Shown: in pieces, positions 25,051-32,867 of the stretch | Position numbering within the stretch: the first letter of the stretch is position 1 | Layout of the letters: every line of letters starts with the position of its first letter | Assembly (NCBI GenBank): GCA_002448495.1 | Contig: DJYL01000063.1 | Span: 1-43,058, forward strand | Direction: 5' to 3' | DNA length: 43,058 bases | Source of the DNA: Pseudoselenomonas ruminantium | GTDB taxonomy: Bacteria > Bacillota > Negativicutes > Selenomonadales > Selenomonadaceae | Notes under the pieces: model-generated | Databases searched by the model: none | The model's input: the letters and a program-made list of their open reading frames with translations, nothing else | Told to the model about the DNA's origin: nothing | Position numbers and translations under genes: made by a program

Positions 25051-27075
25051 TTAGTTGTTTTTATTGCCGAGTACGGTCTTGCCAAAGATTGCCAGCGTTA
25101 TGAGGAAGACGACAAGACCTAAAATTTCTGCCGTATCGGCAAAATCATTGCCGACGAGAGCCAGCGGGCTGTCACTGCCGCCGCTGGTAACCGAAACTAC
25201 GATGATACCAGCGAGGGCAACACCGATCAGCGATTCGCCAACGATAAGCCCTGAAGCAAACAGCGTGCCACGACGTATGCCACTGGTCAGACCTTCCTCA
25301 CCGTTGCGTTCTTTGAGTTTCTTGTTGAGGAAGTAGCCCATGATTGCGCCGATAACGAGCGGTGTCTGTACCGATGGCGGCAGATAAATGCCCATGCCGA
25401 CAGCGAGCGGCGGCAGGCAAAGGTTATCTGTATAGCGTTTGAGCAGCTGATTCACGATAACGAGCAGGACGCCGAGCCCCATGCCAAGGTAGATATACTC
25501 CCAGGCAAGCTGGCTGGAGAAGATACCCTGTGCAATTGTCGTCATCAGTGCAGCCTGCGGTGCAGCCAGTGCCTGACTCGGGTCCATATCCGGGCGCGGC
25601 AGTGCGCCGGAGAAACCATAAGCCTCATAGAGCAGGTTCAGTACCGGGGCGATGACGAGCGCACCAACCACGCAGCCGAGTAACAGAGCTGCCTGCTGAC
25701 GCCACGGCGTTGCACCGACCAGATAGCCGGTCTTGAGATCCTGCATGTTGTCGTTTGAGATACAGGCGATAGCCATGATGATGGAAGTGGTAAAAATTGC
25801 TGTAGCTGTGGCGAATTTCTCACCACCTGGTAAATCGAAAATGCCAAAGGAGGAACAAAGCGTATACATCACAAGCGAGGATACGATGATGCCGAGAATG
25901 CCAATGCCGGATATCGGACTGGAAGATGTACCGACAAGACCAGCCATATAGGCGCAGGCTGCGGCTACGAAAAAGCCCATCAGCACGGCAACGCCAACGC
26001 CAACGAGGACGAAGGTAAGATGCTGCATCAGCGGCAGATTGGCAGGACTGACAAAGGCATAGAAGATAGCGAGCAGACCGGCAACCGTCAGCGCGAATAC
26101 CCAGCCAATACTCTTGATGGACATGTCAATATCCATGCGATGTCTGTCCTGCTCATTCTGCGGCATGCGCACCGAGGCGATGGATTCTTTGACCCCATCA
26201 ATGACCGGACGGGCCAGCGTAATCAGTGTCCAGACTGCAGCCACGCCCATGGCACCGGCACCAATCAGACGGACGCGGTCCTGATAGACCGCACCGGCAA
26301 ACTTTTGCATCGTCATGCCGTCGGGCAGTGCACTGGTAATCGTGTAGAACGGTACAAAGCCCGCCCAGGCAATCAGGATACCGACGAGCATGGCCAGTCC
26401 CGAAGCAATGCCAATAAGATAGCCGGCACCGACAAGTGCCGTTGAGTAACCAATGGGGAACTGCGTCATGCCACGCCCCACATGGAACCAGAGTGACAGA
26501 CCGCCGGAAAGAACTTGAAAGCCGTTGGAAAGCAGGGCAACGAGCCCCGCCACGATACCGCCGGACATGATTTCCTTAAGGCCGCTGCCCTGTTGGGAAT
26601 CCGCAGCCTCATTGCTGCCGACTTTCAGAATTTCAGCAGCAGCCACGCCTTCCGGATAGGCCAGGTCACTATGGACGACCATTGCACGGCGCAGCGGAAT
26701 CGTGAACAGTACGCCCAGACAGCCGCCACAGGCCGATACCAGCAGCGTCTGCCAAAATTCAAATCCCTGCCAATAGCCAATCATCAGCATACCGGGAATG
26801 ATGAAAATAATGGCGGACAAGGTTCCGGCGGCGGAGGCCTGCGTCTGAACCATATTATTTTCGAGGATGTTGGCATCTTTGGCCATCTTGAGGACGGCCA
26901 TTGAAATCACTGCGGCCGGGATAGCCGAGGAAAAAGTCAGGCCAACCTTGAGACCCAGATAAACGTTCGATGCAGTGAAGATAATTGTCAGAATAGCACC
27001 GAGCAGCATACCACGGACCGTAAGTTCAGGAAGGCGCAATTCGTTCCTCATAAACTCATTGTCATGTTGTTTCAT
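25051..27075 (-). CDS. OPT family oligopeptide/metal-complex transporter
   Basis: This 674-residue polytopic membrane protein has about 14-16 hydrophobic segments. The N-terminal LPELTVRGMLLGAILTIIF with ASNVYLGLKVGLTFSSAIPA is the strongly conserved start of OPT transporters; GTSSSPISGIGILGI and NLCLPPLAVGMGIYLPP are further family motifs. OPT members carry oligopeptides, and the YSL branch carries metal chelates. The substrate is unknown here. AAGGAG precedes the ATG. It is the only clear minus-strand gene and splits the cobalamin cluster in two. Confidence 0.9.
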   Translation of the reverse strand: MKQHDNEFMRNELRLPELTVRGMLLGAILTIIFTASNVYLGLKVGLTFSSAIPAAVISMAVLKMAKDANILENNMVQTQASAAGTLSAIIFIIPGMLMIGYWQGFEFWQTLLVSACGGCLGVLFTIPLRRAMVVHSDLAYPEGVAAAEILKVGSNEAADSQQGSGLKEIMSGGIVAGLVALLSNGFQVLSGGLSLWFHVGRGMTQFPIGYSTALVGAGYLIGIASGLAMLVGILIAWAGFVPFYTITSALPDGMTMQKFAGAVYQDRVRLIGAGAMGVAAVWTLITLARPVIDGVKESIASVRMPQNEQDRHRMDIDMSIKSIGWVFALTVAGLLAIFYAFVSPANLPLMQHLTFVLVGVGVAVLMGFFVAAACAYMAGLVGTSSSPISGIGILGIIVSSLVMYTLCSSFGIFDLPGGEKFATATAIFTTSIIMAIACISNDNMQDLKTGYLVGATPWRQQAALLLGCVVGALVIAPVLNLLYEAYGFSGALPRPDMDPSQALAAPQAALMTTIAQGIFSSQLAWEYIYLGMGLGVLLVIVNQLLKRYTDNLCLPPLAVGMGIYLPPSVQTPLVIGAIMGYFLNKKLKERNGEEGLTSGIRRGTLFASGLIVGESLIGVALAGIIVVSVTSGGSDSPLALVGNDFADTAEILGLVVFLITLAIFGKTVLGNKNN

Positions 27076-27144
27076 CGTATAAATACTCCTTATAGGGTAA
27101 ATGTTTTTGTGATTATACCTCCCTGGTGTACAACCACAAAAAAC

Positions 27145-27153
27145 ATTATATCA
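27145..27153 (-). promoter_or_regulatory. Extended -10 promoter of the OPT gene
   Basis: On the minus strand TGATATAAT gives an extended -10 box about 70 bp before the ATG. ATAATGTTTTT occurs twice in tandem around it (20-bp spacing) and may be a regulator site. No clear -35 is present. Confidence 0.5.
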
Positions 27154-27250
27154 CATCTAAAAACATTATAAAAGATATATGTGTGTATACATGTAAATAC
27201 CTCTGCTCTGTACCGTAACTTTAATCTGCAGGGTGCGTAAGCGGGATAAA

Positions 27251-27259
27251 TGTGATAAT
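27251..27259 (+). promoter_or_regulatory. Candidate extended -10 promoter of cbiC-cobS
   Basis: TGTGATAAT is an extended -10 type element 39 bp upstream of the cbiC start, divergent from the OPT promoter. No -35 consensus is seen and I found no cobalamin riboswitch in the 222-bp divergent region. Confidence 0.4.
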
Positions 27260-27297
27260 ATATACAATGTATGATTGTAAGAATGAGGTGATGGATT

Positions 27298-27933
27298 ATG
27301 GAATTTATCAAGCAGCCTATGGAGATAGAAAATCGCAGTATGGAAATTATTGCGCCCCATTTGGCGGGGCTGAATCTTACACCGGAGCAGGTTAAGGTAT
27401 ATTCCCGGCTCATACATGCCGCCGGGGATGTGGATTATGCACCCATCATTAAGATGTCTGCTGATGCCATTGAACAGGCTATGGCAGCGTTAAAAGGCGG
27501 TTGTGATATCTACACCGATGTGGAAATGGTGCGCACGGGCATCAATAAGCGCAAGCTGGCATCCTTTGGCGGGCAGGTACATTGCCTGATTGCGGATGAA
27601 GAAGTAGCAAAGACGGCTAAGGAACAGGGGATTACCCGTTCGATGGCCGCTATGCGCAAGTTTGGTGCGCAGATGAACGGCGCAGTTATCGCCATCGGCA
27701 ATGCGCCTACGGCGCTGTTTGAAGTCCTGCGGCAGGTAGAAGAAGAAAAGCTGCGTCCGGCCTGCATCGTGGGCATTCCCGTAGGCTTTGTGGGGGCGGC
27801 TGATTCCAAGGCAGAGTTGGCACGGCAGACGACTGTACCCTACATCACCGTGGAGGGCACGAAAGGCGGCAGCCCCATTGCGGCAGCGGCGGTCAATGCC
27901 ATGATGTATCTCATCAACAACGATAGAGGCTGA
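27298..27933 (+). CDS. cbiC: Cobalt-precorrin-8 methylmutase CbiC
   Basis: This 211-residue enzyme moves the C11 methyl group to C12, producing cobyrinic acid. The catalytic histidine lies in RLIHAAGDVDYAP (His40), and the product-binding loop KLRPACIVGIPVGFVGAADSK is conserved. GAGGTGATGG precedes the ATG. It starts the second cobalamin run, 2 bp before cobU. Confidence 0.93.
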   Translation: MEFIKQPMEIENRSMEIIAPHLAGLNLTPEQVKVYSRLIHAAGDVDYAPIIKMSADAIEQAMAALKGGCDIYTDVEMVRTGINKRKLASFGGQVHCLIADEEVAKTAKEQGITRSMAAMRKFGAQMNGAVIAIGNAPTALFEVLRQVEEEKLRPACIVGIPVGFVGAADSKAELARQTTVPYITVEGTKGGSPIAAAAVNAMMYLINNDRG

Positions 27934-27935
27934 TT

Positions 27936-28526
27936 ATGGCGGGAAAAATTATCTTAGTCACCGGCGGCGCCCGTTCGGGAAAATCCAGCTTTGCGGAAAA
28001 ACTGGCGGCGGAGATGGGCACTTCTATCGGCTATATTGCCACGGCGCAGATTTACGATGAAGAAATGCGCTATCGGGTCAAGCTGCACCGGGAACGGCGT
28101 CCGTCTACATGGCAGACATGGGAAGCACCTTTTGAGGCGGAAAAGGCGATTGCCGAGGCGGCAAAGTCGCATAAAGTATTGCTGTTTGACTGCCTTACGT
28201 TGTATCTCAGTAACCATCTGTGCCGAATCCTTTACGATGAATTGACCGATGAAGTGGCCTATCGGATTGTCAAGGAACAGATAGGGGCGTTGGTAAAGGC
28301 GGCGCAGACAGCTGCCGGGCAGGGCACTTCCACGATTTTTGTCACCAATGAAGTGGGGGCGGGGATTGTGCCGGAAAATAAACTGGCGCGCCTGTATCGG
28401 GATGCCAGCGGTTTAAGCAATCAGCGTGTTGCCGCCGCCGCGGAAGATGTATACGCCGTTATCGCGGGGATTCCCGTAAATATCAAAAAACTCAATGCCT
28501 GCCTTGTGCAGGAAAAGGACGGATAA
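27936..28526 (+). CDS. cobU: Adenosylcobinamide kinase / guanylyltransferase CobU
   Basis: This 196-residue bifunctional enzyme phosphorylates adenosylcobinamide and transfers GMP to it during nucleotide-loop assembly. Visible features are the P-loop GGARSGKS (residues 9-16), the guanylylated histidine in VKLHRERRP (His51), and FVTNEVGAGIVP. The gene ends 4 bp before cbiP. Confidence 0.94.
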   Translation: MAGKIILVTGGARSGKSSFAEKLAAEMGTSIGYIATAQIYDEEMRYRVKLHRERRPSTWQTWEAPFEAEKAIAEAAKSHKVLLFDCLTLYLSNHLCRILYDELTDEVAYRIVKEQIGALVKAAQTAAGQGTSTIFVTNEVGAGIVPENKLARLYRDASGLSNQRVAAAAEDVYAVIAGIPVNIKKLNACLVQEKDG

Positions 28527-28530
28527 ACAA

Positions 28531-30078
28531 ATGGCAAACTCCATTATGCTGATGGGCACAAGTTCTCATGTGGGCAAAAGCATTATTACCACAGCCTTGT
28601 GCCGCATCTTTCATCAGGAAGGGCGCAAGGTCGTGCCCTTTAAGGCACAGAATATGGCGCTCAATTCCTATGTGACCAAAGACGGCAAGGAAATGGGCCG
28701 TGCGCAGGTAGCACAGGCCGAAGCGGCGGGCTTGGAACCGATGGTCGATATGAATCCGGTGCTCTTAAAGCCCACGGGCAACTCCTGTTCGCAGGTGATC
28801 ATAAACGGCAAGGCCGTGGGGAATATGAGTGCGCGGGAATACCATAAGGGCTATTCGTTGAAGGCTTTTGGTGCCGTGACCGAAGCCTTGGCGCGTTTGC
28901 AGAATAACTTTGATACCTTGGTTATTGAAGGGGCAGGCAGTCCTGCGGAGGTCAATCTCAAAGCTAACGATATCGTCAATATGCGCGTGGCCAAACACTT
29001 AAATGCGCCCGTGCTGCTCATTGCCGATATTGACCGGGGCGGAGCATTAGCCTCTCTCGTAGGCACGCTGGAGCTTTTGGACGAGGACGAGCGCTCTTTG
29101 GTCAAAGGGCTTATCATCAATAAGTTCCGCGGTGATGTGACGCTTTTGACTCCAGCCGTGGACTTTTTGGAGGAAAAAACCGGTAAGCCGGTGCTGGGGA
29201 TTGTGCCGCATATCGAAGATTTGGGCATTGATGATGAAGATTCCGTGTCCCTTGATGACAAGGAGTATACTTCTGCGGAGCAGGCGGCAGCGGATTTACA
29301 GATAGCGGTTATTCAGACGCCGAAGATTTCCAATTTCACGGACTTTGACAGTCTGGCGGCAGAGCCGGATGTTTCCCTTTACTATGTGCGCAAGGCGGAG
29401 GAATTGGGCAAGCCCGATATGATTATCCTGCCCGGTTCCAAGAACACCACCGAAGATTTGCTGCATTTGCGTGAATGTGGTCTGGAAGCGGCTATTCGCG
29501 AACAGGTGGCAAAGGGCACGCCGTTATGGGGCATCTGCGGCGGCTATCAGATGCTGGGACAAAAGATTGCTGACCCCCTGCATACGGAATCGGCTAATGA
29601 TGAAGTTACGGGCTTAGGCTATCTGCCAATGGAAACCATCTTTGCCGCAGAGAAATTGACCAGTCAGGTACAGGCTGACTGTGCAGCCTTTGAATTCCTG
29701 GGAAGGTGCATAAAGGCAGAGGGCTTGTACGGCTATGAAATCCATACAGGCGAAACGCAGTTTACAGATAAGCTGCCACATCCCTTTAAGATAATTGACA
29801 GGTCAAATCAGGCGGTGAATATCCCCGAAGGTCTGACTCGTCAGGCTGATGGTCAGGGGCAGGTGACAGGCACCTATATTCACGGCATTTTTGACCACGA
29901 TGTTTTCCGCCGTCAGGTGATCAATGCCCTGCGCGTCCGTAAAGGACTGGCAGAACTGCCTGTTCAGCGCAGTGTGCGGCAGGAAAAAGAACGAGCCTAC
30001 AATCGTCTGGCCAGTGTGGTGCGCGCCAGCCTCGATATGGAAAAACTCGCGCAGATTATGGGGGAAACCTCATGCTGA
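28531..30078 (+). CDS. cbiP: Adenosylcobyric acid synthase (glutamine-hydrolysing) CbiP/CobQ
   Basis: This 515-residue amidotransferase amidates four carboxylates of adenosylcobyrinic acid a,c-diamide. The N-terminal synthetase domain has the P-loop-like MGTSSHVGKSIITTALCRIF and FKAQNMALNSYVT; the C-terminal type I glutaminase domain has the nucleophile Cys in WGICGGYQMLG and the His in YIHGIFDHD. The ATG at 28531 is chosen because it follows AGGAAAAGGACGG and fits the family N-terminus. It overlaps cbiB by 7 bases. Confidence 0.94.
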   Translation: MANSIMLMGTSSHVGKSIITTALCRIFHQEGRKVVPFKAQNMALNSYVTKDGKEMGRAQVAQAEAAGLEPMVDMNPVLLKPTGNSCSQVIINGKAVGNMSAREYHKGYSLKAFGAVTEALARLQNNFDTLVIEGAGSPAEVNLKANDIVNMRVAKHLNAPVLLIADIDRGGALASLVGTLELLDEDERSLVKGLIINKFRGDVTLLTPAVDFLEEKTGKPVLGIVPHIEDLGIDDEDSVSLDDKEYTSAEQAAADLQIAVIQTPKISNFTDFDSLAAEPDVSLYYVRKAEELGKPDMIILPGSKNTTEDLLHLRECGLEAAIREQVAKGTPLWGICGGYQMLGQKIADPLHTESANDEVTGLGYLPMETIFAAEKLTSQVQADCAAFEFLGRCIKAEGLYGYEIHTGETQFTDKLPHPFKIIDRSNQAVNIPEGLTRQADGQGQVTGTYIHGIFDHDVFRRQVINALRVRKGLAELPVQRSVRQEKERAYNRLASVVRASLDMEKLAQIMGETSC

Positions 30079-31013
30079 CGGGAATCTTGGCTTTTTTAGT
30101 GGACTGCATTATTGGTGACCCCAAGAGCAAATGGCATCCTGTCGTGCTGATGGGAAAGCTGATTTCCCTGTTTGAACGTCTGTTTTACCATGCAGAGGAC
30201 AAGGACAGCCGTAAGTTTGCCTGGGGGGCAGTGCTGGTGCTGCTGGTGCTTTGGCTGACCTATGCAGCAGCCGAAGGTATTATGCTTTTGTCTTATCGGA
30301 TTCCGTGGAGCTGGGGCAGTACGGCGGTAGGAGCAGTCCTGCTGTCCTTTGCCATTTCGCCTAAAAGCCTGGCGAAAGCCGGCAAGGAACTTTATGGTCT
30401 GCTGTTGGCTGGCGATATGACCGAAGCCCGCCGCAAGGTAGGCTGGATTGTGGGACGGGACACGGATAAGCTCGATGAGCCGGAAATCGCCCGGGCCACG
30501 GTGGAAACCATTGCGGAAAATACCGTAGACGGCATTATTGCGCCGCTGTTCTTTTTCGTGCTGGGCGGAGTGCCTTTGGCTATGGCGTATCGGGCGGCCA
30601 ATACGATGGATTCTATGCTTGGTTACAAGAACGACAAATATCTTTACTTTGGCCGGGCGGCGGCAAGGCTGGACGATGTCCTTAACTACATTCCGGCACG
30701 TATAACGGCGGTGCTGTTTATCTTTGCCGCATGGATTTTGGGCTATGATTATAAATTTGCCTATCGCATGATGCTGCGGGATGCCAAGAAACACCCCAGC
30801 CCCAACGGCGGTTACGCCGAAGCCACGGTAGCCGGGGCCTTGCACGTTCGGTTGGGGGGCTATAACTCGTACTTTGGTCAGCAGCACTTCCGCGCCTATA
30901 TGGGCGAACCTTTGGAAACTCTGGGCATCAAGCATATTATGGGCTCAATCCGGCTGATGTATACGGCAACGGTGCTGTTTATCATCATCTGCTATGCTAT
31001 GTTTGGCTTATGA
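30072..31013 (+). CDS. cbiB: Adenosylcobinamide-phosphate synthase CbiB
   Basis: This 313-residue membrane protein attaches the aminopropanol (phosphate) linker to adenosylcobyric acid. Landmarks are DPKSKWHPVVLMGKLI near the N-terminus, ETIAENTVDGIIAPLFFF, LDDVLNYIPARITA and HPSPNGGYAEATVAGAL. It has 4-5 hydrophobic helices. It is translationally coupled to cbiP. Confidence 0.93.
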   Translation: MLTGILAFLVDCIIGDPKSKWHPVVLMGKLISLFERLFYHAEDKDSRKFAWGAVLVLLVLWLTYAAAEGIMLLSYRIPWSWGSTAVGAVLLSFAISPKSLAKAGKELYGLLLAGDMTEARRKVGWIVGRDTDKLDEPEIARATVETIAENTVDGIIAPLFFFVLGGVPLAMAYRAANTMDSMLGYKNDKYLYFGRAAARLDDVLNYIPARITAVLFIFAAWILGYDYKFAYRMMLRDAKKHPSPNGGYAEATVAGALHVRLGGYNSYFGQQHFRAYMGEPLETLGIKHIMGSIRLMYTATVLFIIICYAMFGL

Positions 31014-31025
31014 TGGGGGCGCAAA

Positions 31026-31793
31026 ATGAAATCATTTATTACTGCATTGCAGTTTTTGACCAGAATTCACATAAAAAATCAGACGGATTTAACGGCGGAG
31101 GACTTTGGCCGCAGTACGAAGTTTTTTCCCTTGGTGGGGCTTATCCTAGGTACGGTTTATATACTGGCGGCCTGGTGCCTGATTGCCGTGTTCGGCTGGG
31201 CCAATTTCGTGACTACGCTGCTCGTCATTCTGCCGATATTATTGACCGGCGGTCTGATGCTGGACGGTTTTATGGATACCGTGGACGGTGTCTTTTCCGG
31301 CAGGGAACGGGAGCGGGTACTAGAAATCATGAAGGACAGCCGGGTGGGCTCCTTTGGCGTAATCGCCTTGGCCTGCCTGCTTTTGGTTAATTGGACGGCG
31401 CTGCGTGATGTAAAACTCGTATTGATTATGACGGCGCTCTTTGTCATGCCCATTATTGGTCGTATGGCCATGGTTATGGCGATTGCCTTCTTCCCTTATG
31501 CCCGCAAGGAAGGCATGGGCAAAATCTTTGCCGATATGGCGGACAGAAAAACGGTACTGTTGGCAGCGCTCACTACGATTATCGGTGTTGTGCCATGGGG
31601 GCAGGCCGCTATCGCCGCTTTGGCCGCCGGGCTTATTTTTGCGTGGCTGCTGGGCTGTTGGCTGTCAAGCAGGCTGGGCGGGCTGACAGGTGACACCTAC
31701 GGGGCGATTGAAACCCTGACCGAAACCGTGGTACTCCTTGTATTCTGGGTAACATCTTGGATACCGGGAGGACTGCATATATTGTGGAGATAA
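31026..31793 (+). CDS. cobS: Adenosylcobinamide-GDP ribazoletransferase CobS
   Basis: This 255-residue polytopic protein joins alpha-ribazole to adenosylcobinamide-GDP, the last step of cobalamin assembly. The metal-binding LDGFMDTVDGVFSG and the following KDSRVGSFGVIALACLLL are diagnostic. It ends the second cobalamin run; a strong terminator follows within 20-50 bp. No cobT is adjacent. Confidence 0.93.
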   Translation: MKSFITALQFLTRIHIKNQTDLTAEDFGRSTKFFPLVGLILGTVYILAAWCLIAVFGWANFVTTLLVILPILLTGGLMLDGFMDTVDGVFSGRERERVLEIMKDSRVGSFGVIALACLLLVNWTALRDVKLVLIMTALFVMPIIGRMAMVMAIAFFPYARKEGMGKIFADMADRKTVLLAALTTIIGVVPWGQAAIAALAAGLIFAWLLGCWLSSRLGGLTGDTYGAIETLTETVVLLVFWVTSWIPGGLHILWR

Positions 31794-31811
31794 TGGATTC
31801 CAGATGGAAGG

Positions 31812-31845
31812 AACCGCACACGACAGCAGGCTGTGTGCGGTTTTT
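31812..31845 (+). terminator. Intrinsic terminator between cobS and cas1
   Basis: AACCGCACAC and GTGTGCGGTT form a 10-bp stem around an 11-nt loop, followed by TTTTT. Only 32 bp separate it from the cas1 start, leaving no clear room for a separate cas1 promoter downstream of it. Confidence 0.85.
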
Positions 31846-31877
31846 GTCGAATATAGAAAGGGGAGGTGGGCGGCATT

Positions 31878-32867
31878 ATGGAAAGTTTAACGCCAACGGA
31901 GCTAAAATCCATCTTGTTTTCCAAACGAGCCAATATCTATTATCTGGAAAAATGCCGGGTAATGCAAAAAGATGGGCGCGTTTTATATCTGACGGAAGGG
32001 AAGAAGGCGAATCAGTATTGGAATATCCCCATAGCCAATACAACGGTGATTATGTTGGGAACCGGAACGTCCATTACACAGGCGGCTATGCGTATGCTGG
32101 CCGGGGCTGGTGTATTGGTGGGCTTTTGCGGCGGGGGCGGAACACCGCTTTTTTCGGGGTCGGAGATTGAATGGTTAAGCCCGCAAAGCGAATATCGGCC
32201 TACGCAGTATGTGCAAGGCTGGGTGTCCTTTTGGTTTGACGAAGACAAGCGTTTGCAGACAGCCAAGAATTTTCAAAGACAGCGCTGTGATTTCTTGGAA
32301 AAGGTGTGGGGAAAAGACCGGGATTTGCAAGGCGCAGGTTTTTACGCAGATGATGTCGATATTGAACAGGCCTTACAAGGTTTTCGGCAGGGGATTGAGC
32401 ATGCAGGGAATGTGAGTGAACTTTTGGCTGCAGAGGCTCATTTTGCCAAACAGTTGTATAGGTATTCCGCGCAACGGACAGATTATGGGGATTTTTCCCG
32501 CGATACAGACGCCGGGGATACAGCAAATATATTTTTGAACCACGGCAATTACCTAGCCTATGGCATGGCGGCATCTGTTTTGTGGGTATTGGGAATACCA
32601 CATGGTTTTGCCGTTATGCATGGCAAAACGCGGCGCGGTGCGCTGGTCTTTGATGTAGCGGATTTAATCAAGGATGCGATTGTCCTGCCGGGAGCCTTCT
32701 TCTGTGCAATGAATGATTATCGGGAACAGGAGTTTCGCGAGTATTGCCTGCAAAAATTTACGGAACACAAGGTACTGGACTTCATGTATGATACAGTGAA
32801 AAAACAAAGCCTGCAGTGGCAGAAGGGAGTCGGTTCCGATGATGGTGATATTTACCAGTCAGAGTGA
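31878..32867 (+). CDS. cas1: CRISPR integrase Cas1, type I-F
   Basis: This 329-residue integrase inserts new spacers together with Cas2-3. The probable metal ligands are Glu186 (LLAAEAHFAKQLY), His248 (VMHGKTRRG) and Asp262 (FDVADLIKD); the 14-residue His-to-Asp spacing and overall length fit Cas1f. GGGAGGTGG lies 8 bp before the ATG at 31878; an in-frame GTG at 31866 lies inside that ribosome site. The 3' end overlaps cas2-3 by 29 bases. Confidence 0.93.
   Translation: MESLTPTELKSILFSKRANIYYLEKCRVMQKDGRVLYLTEGKKANQYWNIPIANTTVIMLGTGTSITQAAMRMLAGAGVLVGFCGGGGTPLFSGSEIEWLSPQSEYRPTQYVQGWVSFWFDEDKRLQTAKNFQRQRCDFLEKVWGKDRDLQGAGFYADDVDIEQALQGFRQGIEHAGNVSELLAAEAHFAKQLYRYSAQRTDYGDFSRDTDAGDTANIFLNHGNYLAYGMAASVLWVLGIPHGFAVMHGKTRRGALVFDVADLIKDAIVLPGAFFCAMNDYREQEFREYCLQKFTEHKVLDFMYDTVKKQSLQWQKGVGSDDGDIYQSE

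Noticed and set aside
27076..27297. Cobalamin riboswitch between the OPT gene and cbiC
   Set aside because: The region is AT-rich with short repeats and promoter-like boxes but shows no recognisable B12-box-like conserved core by eye. The gaps before cbiT and cobU are too short to hold one.
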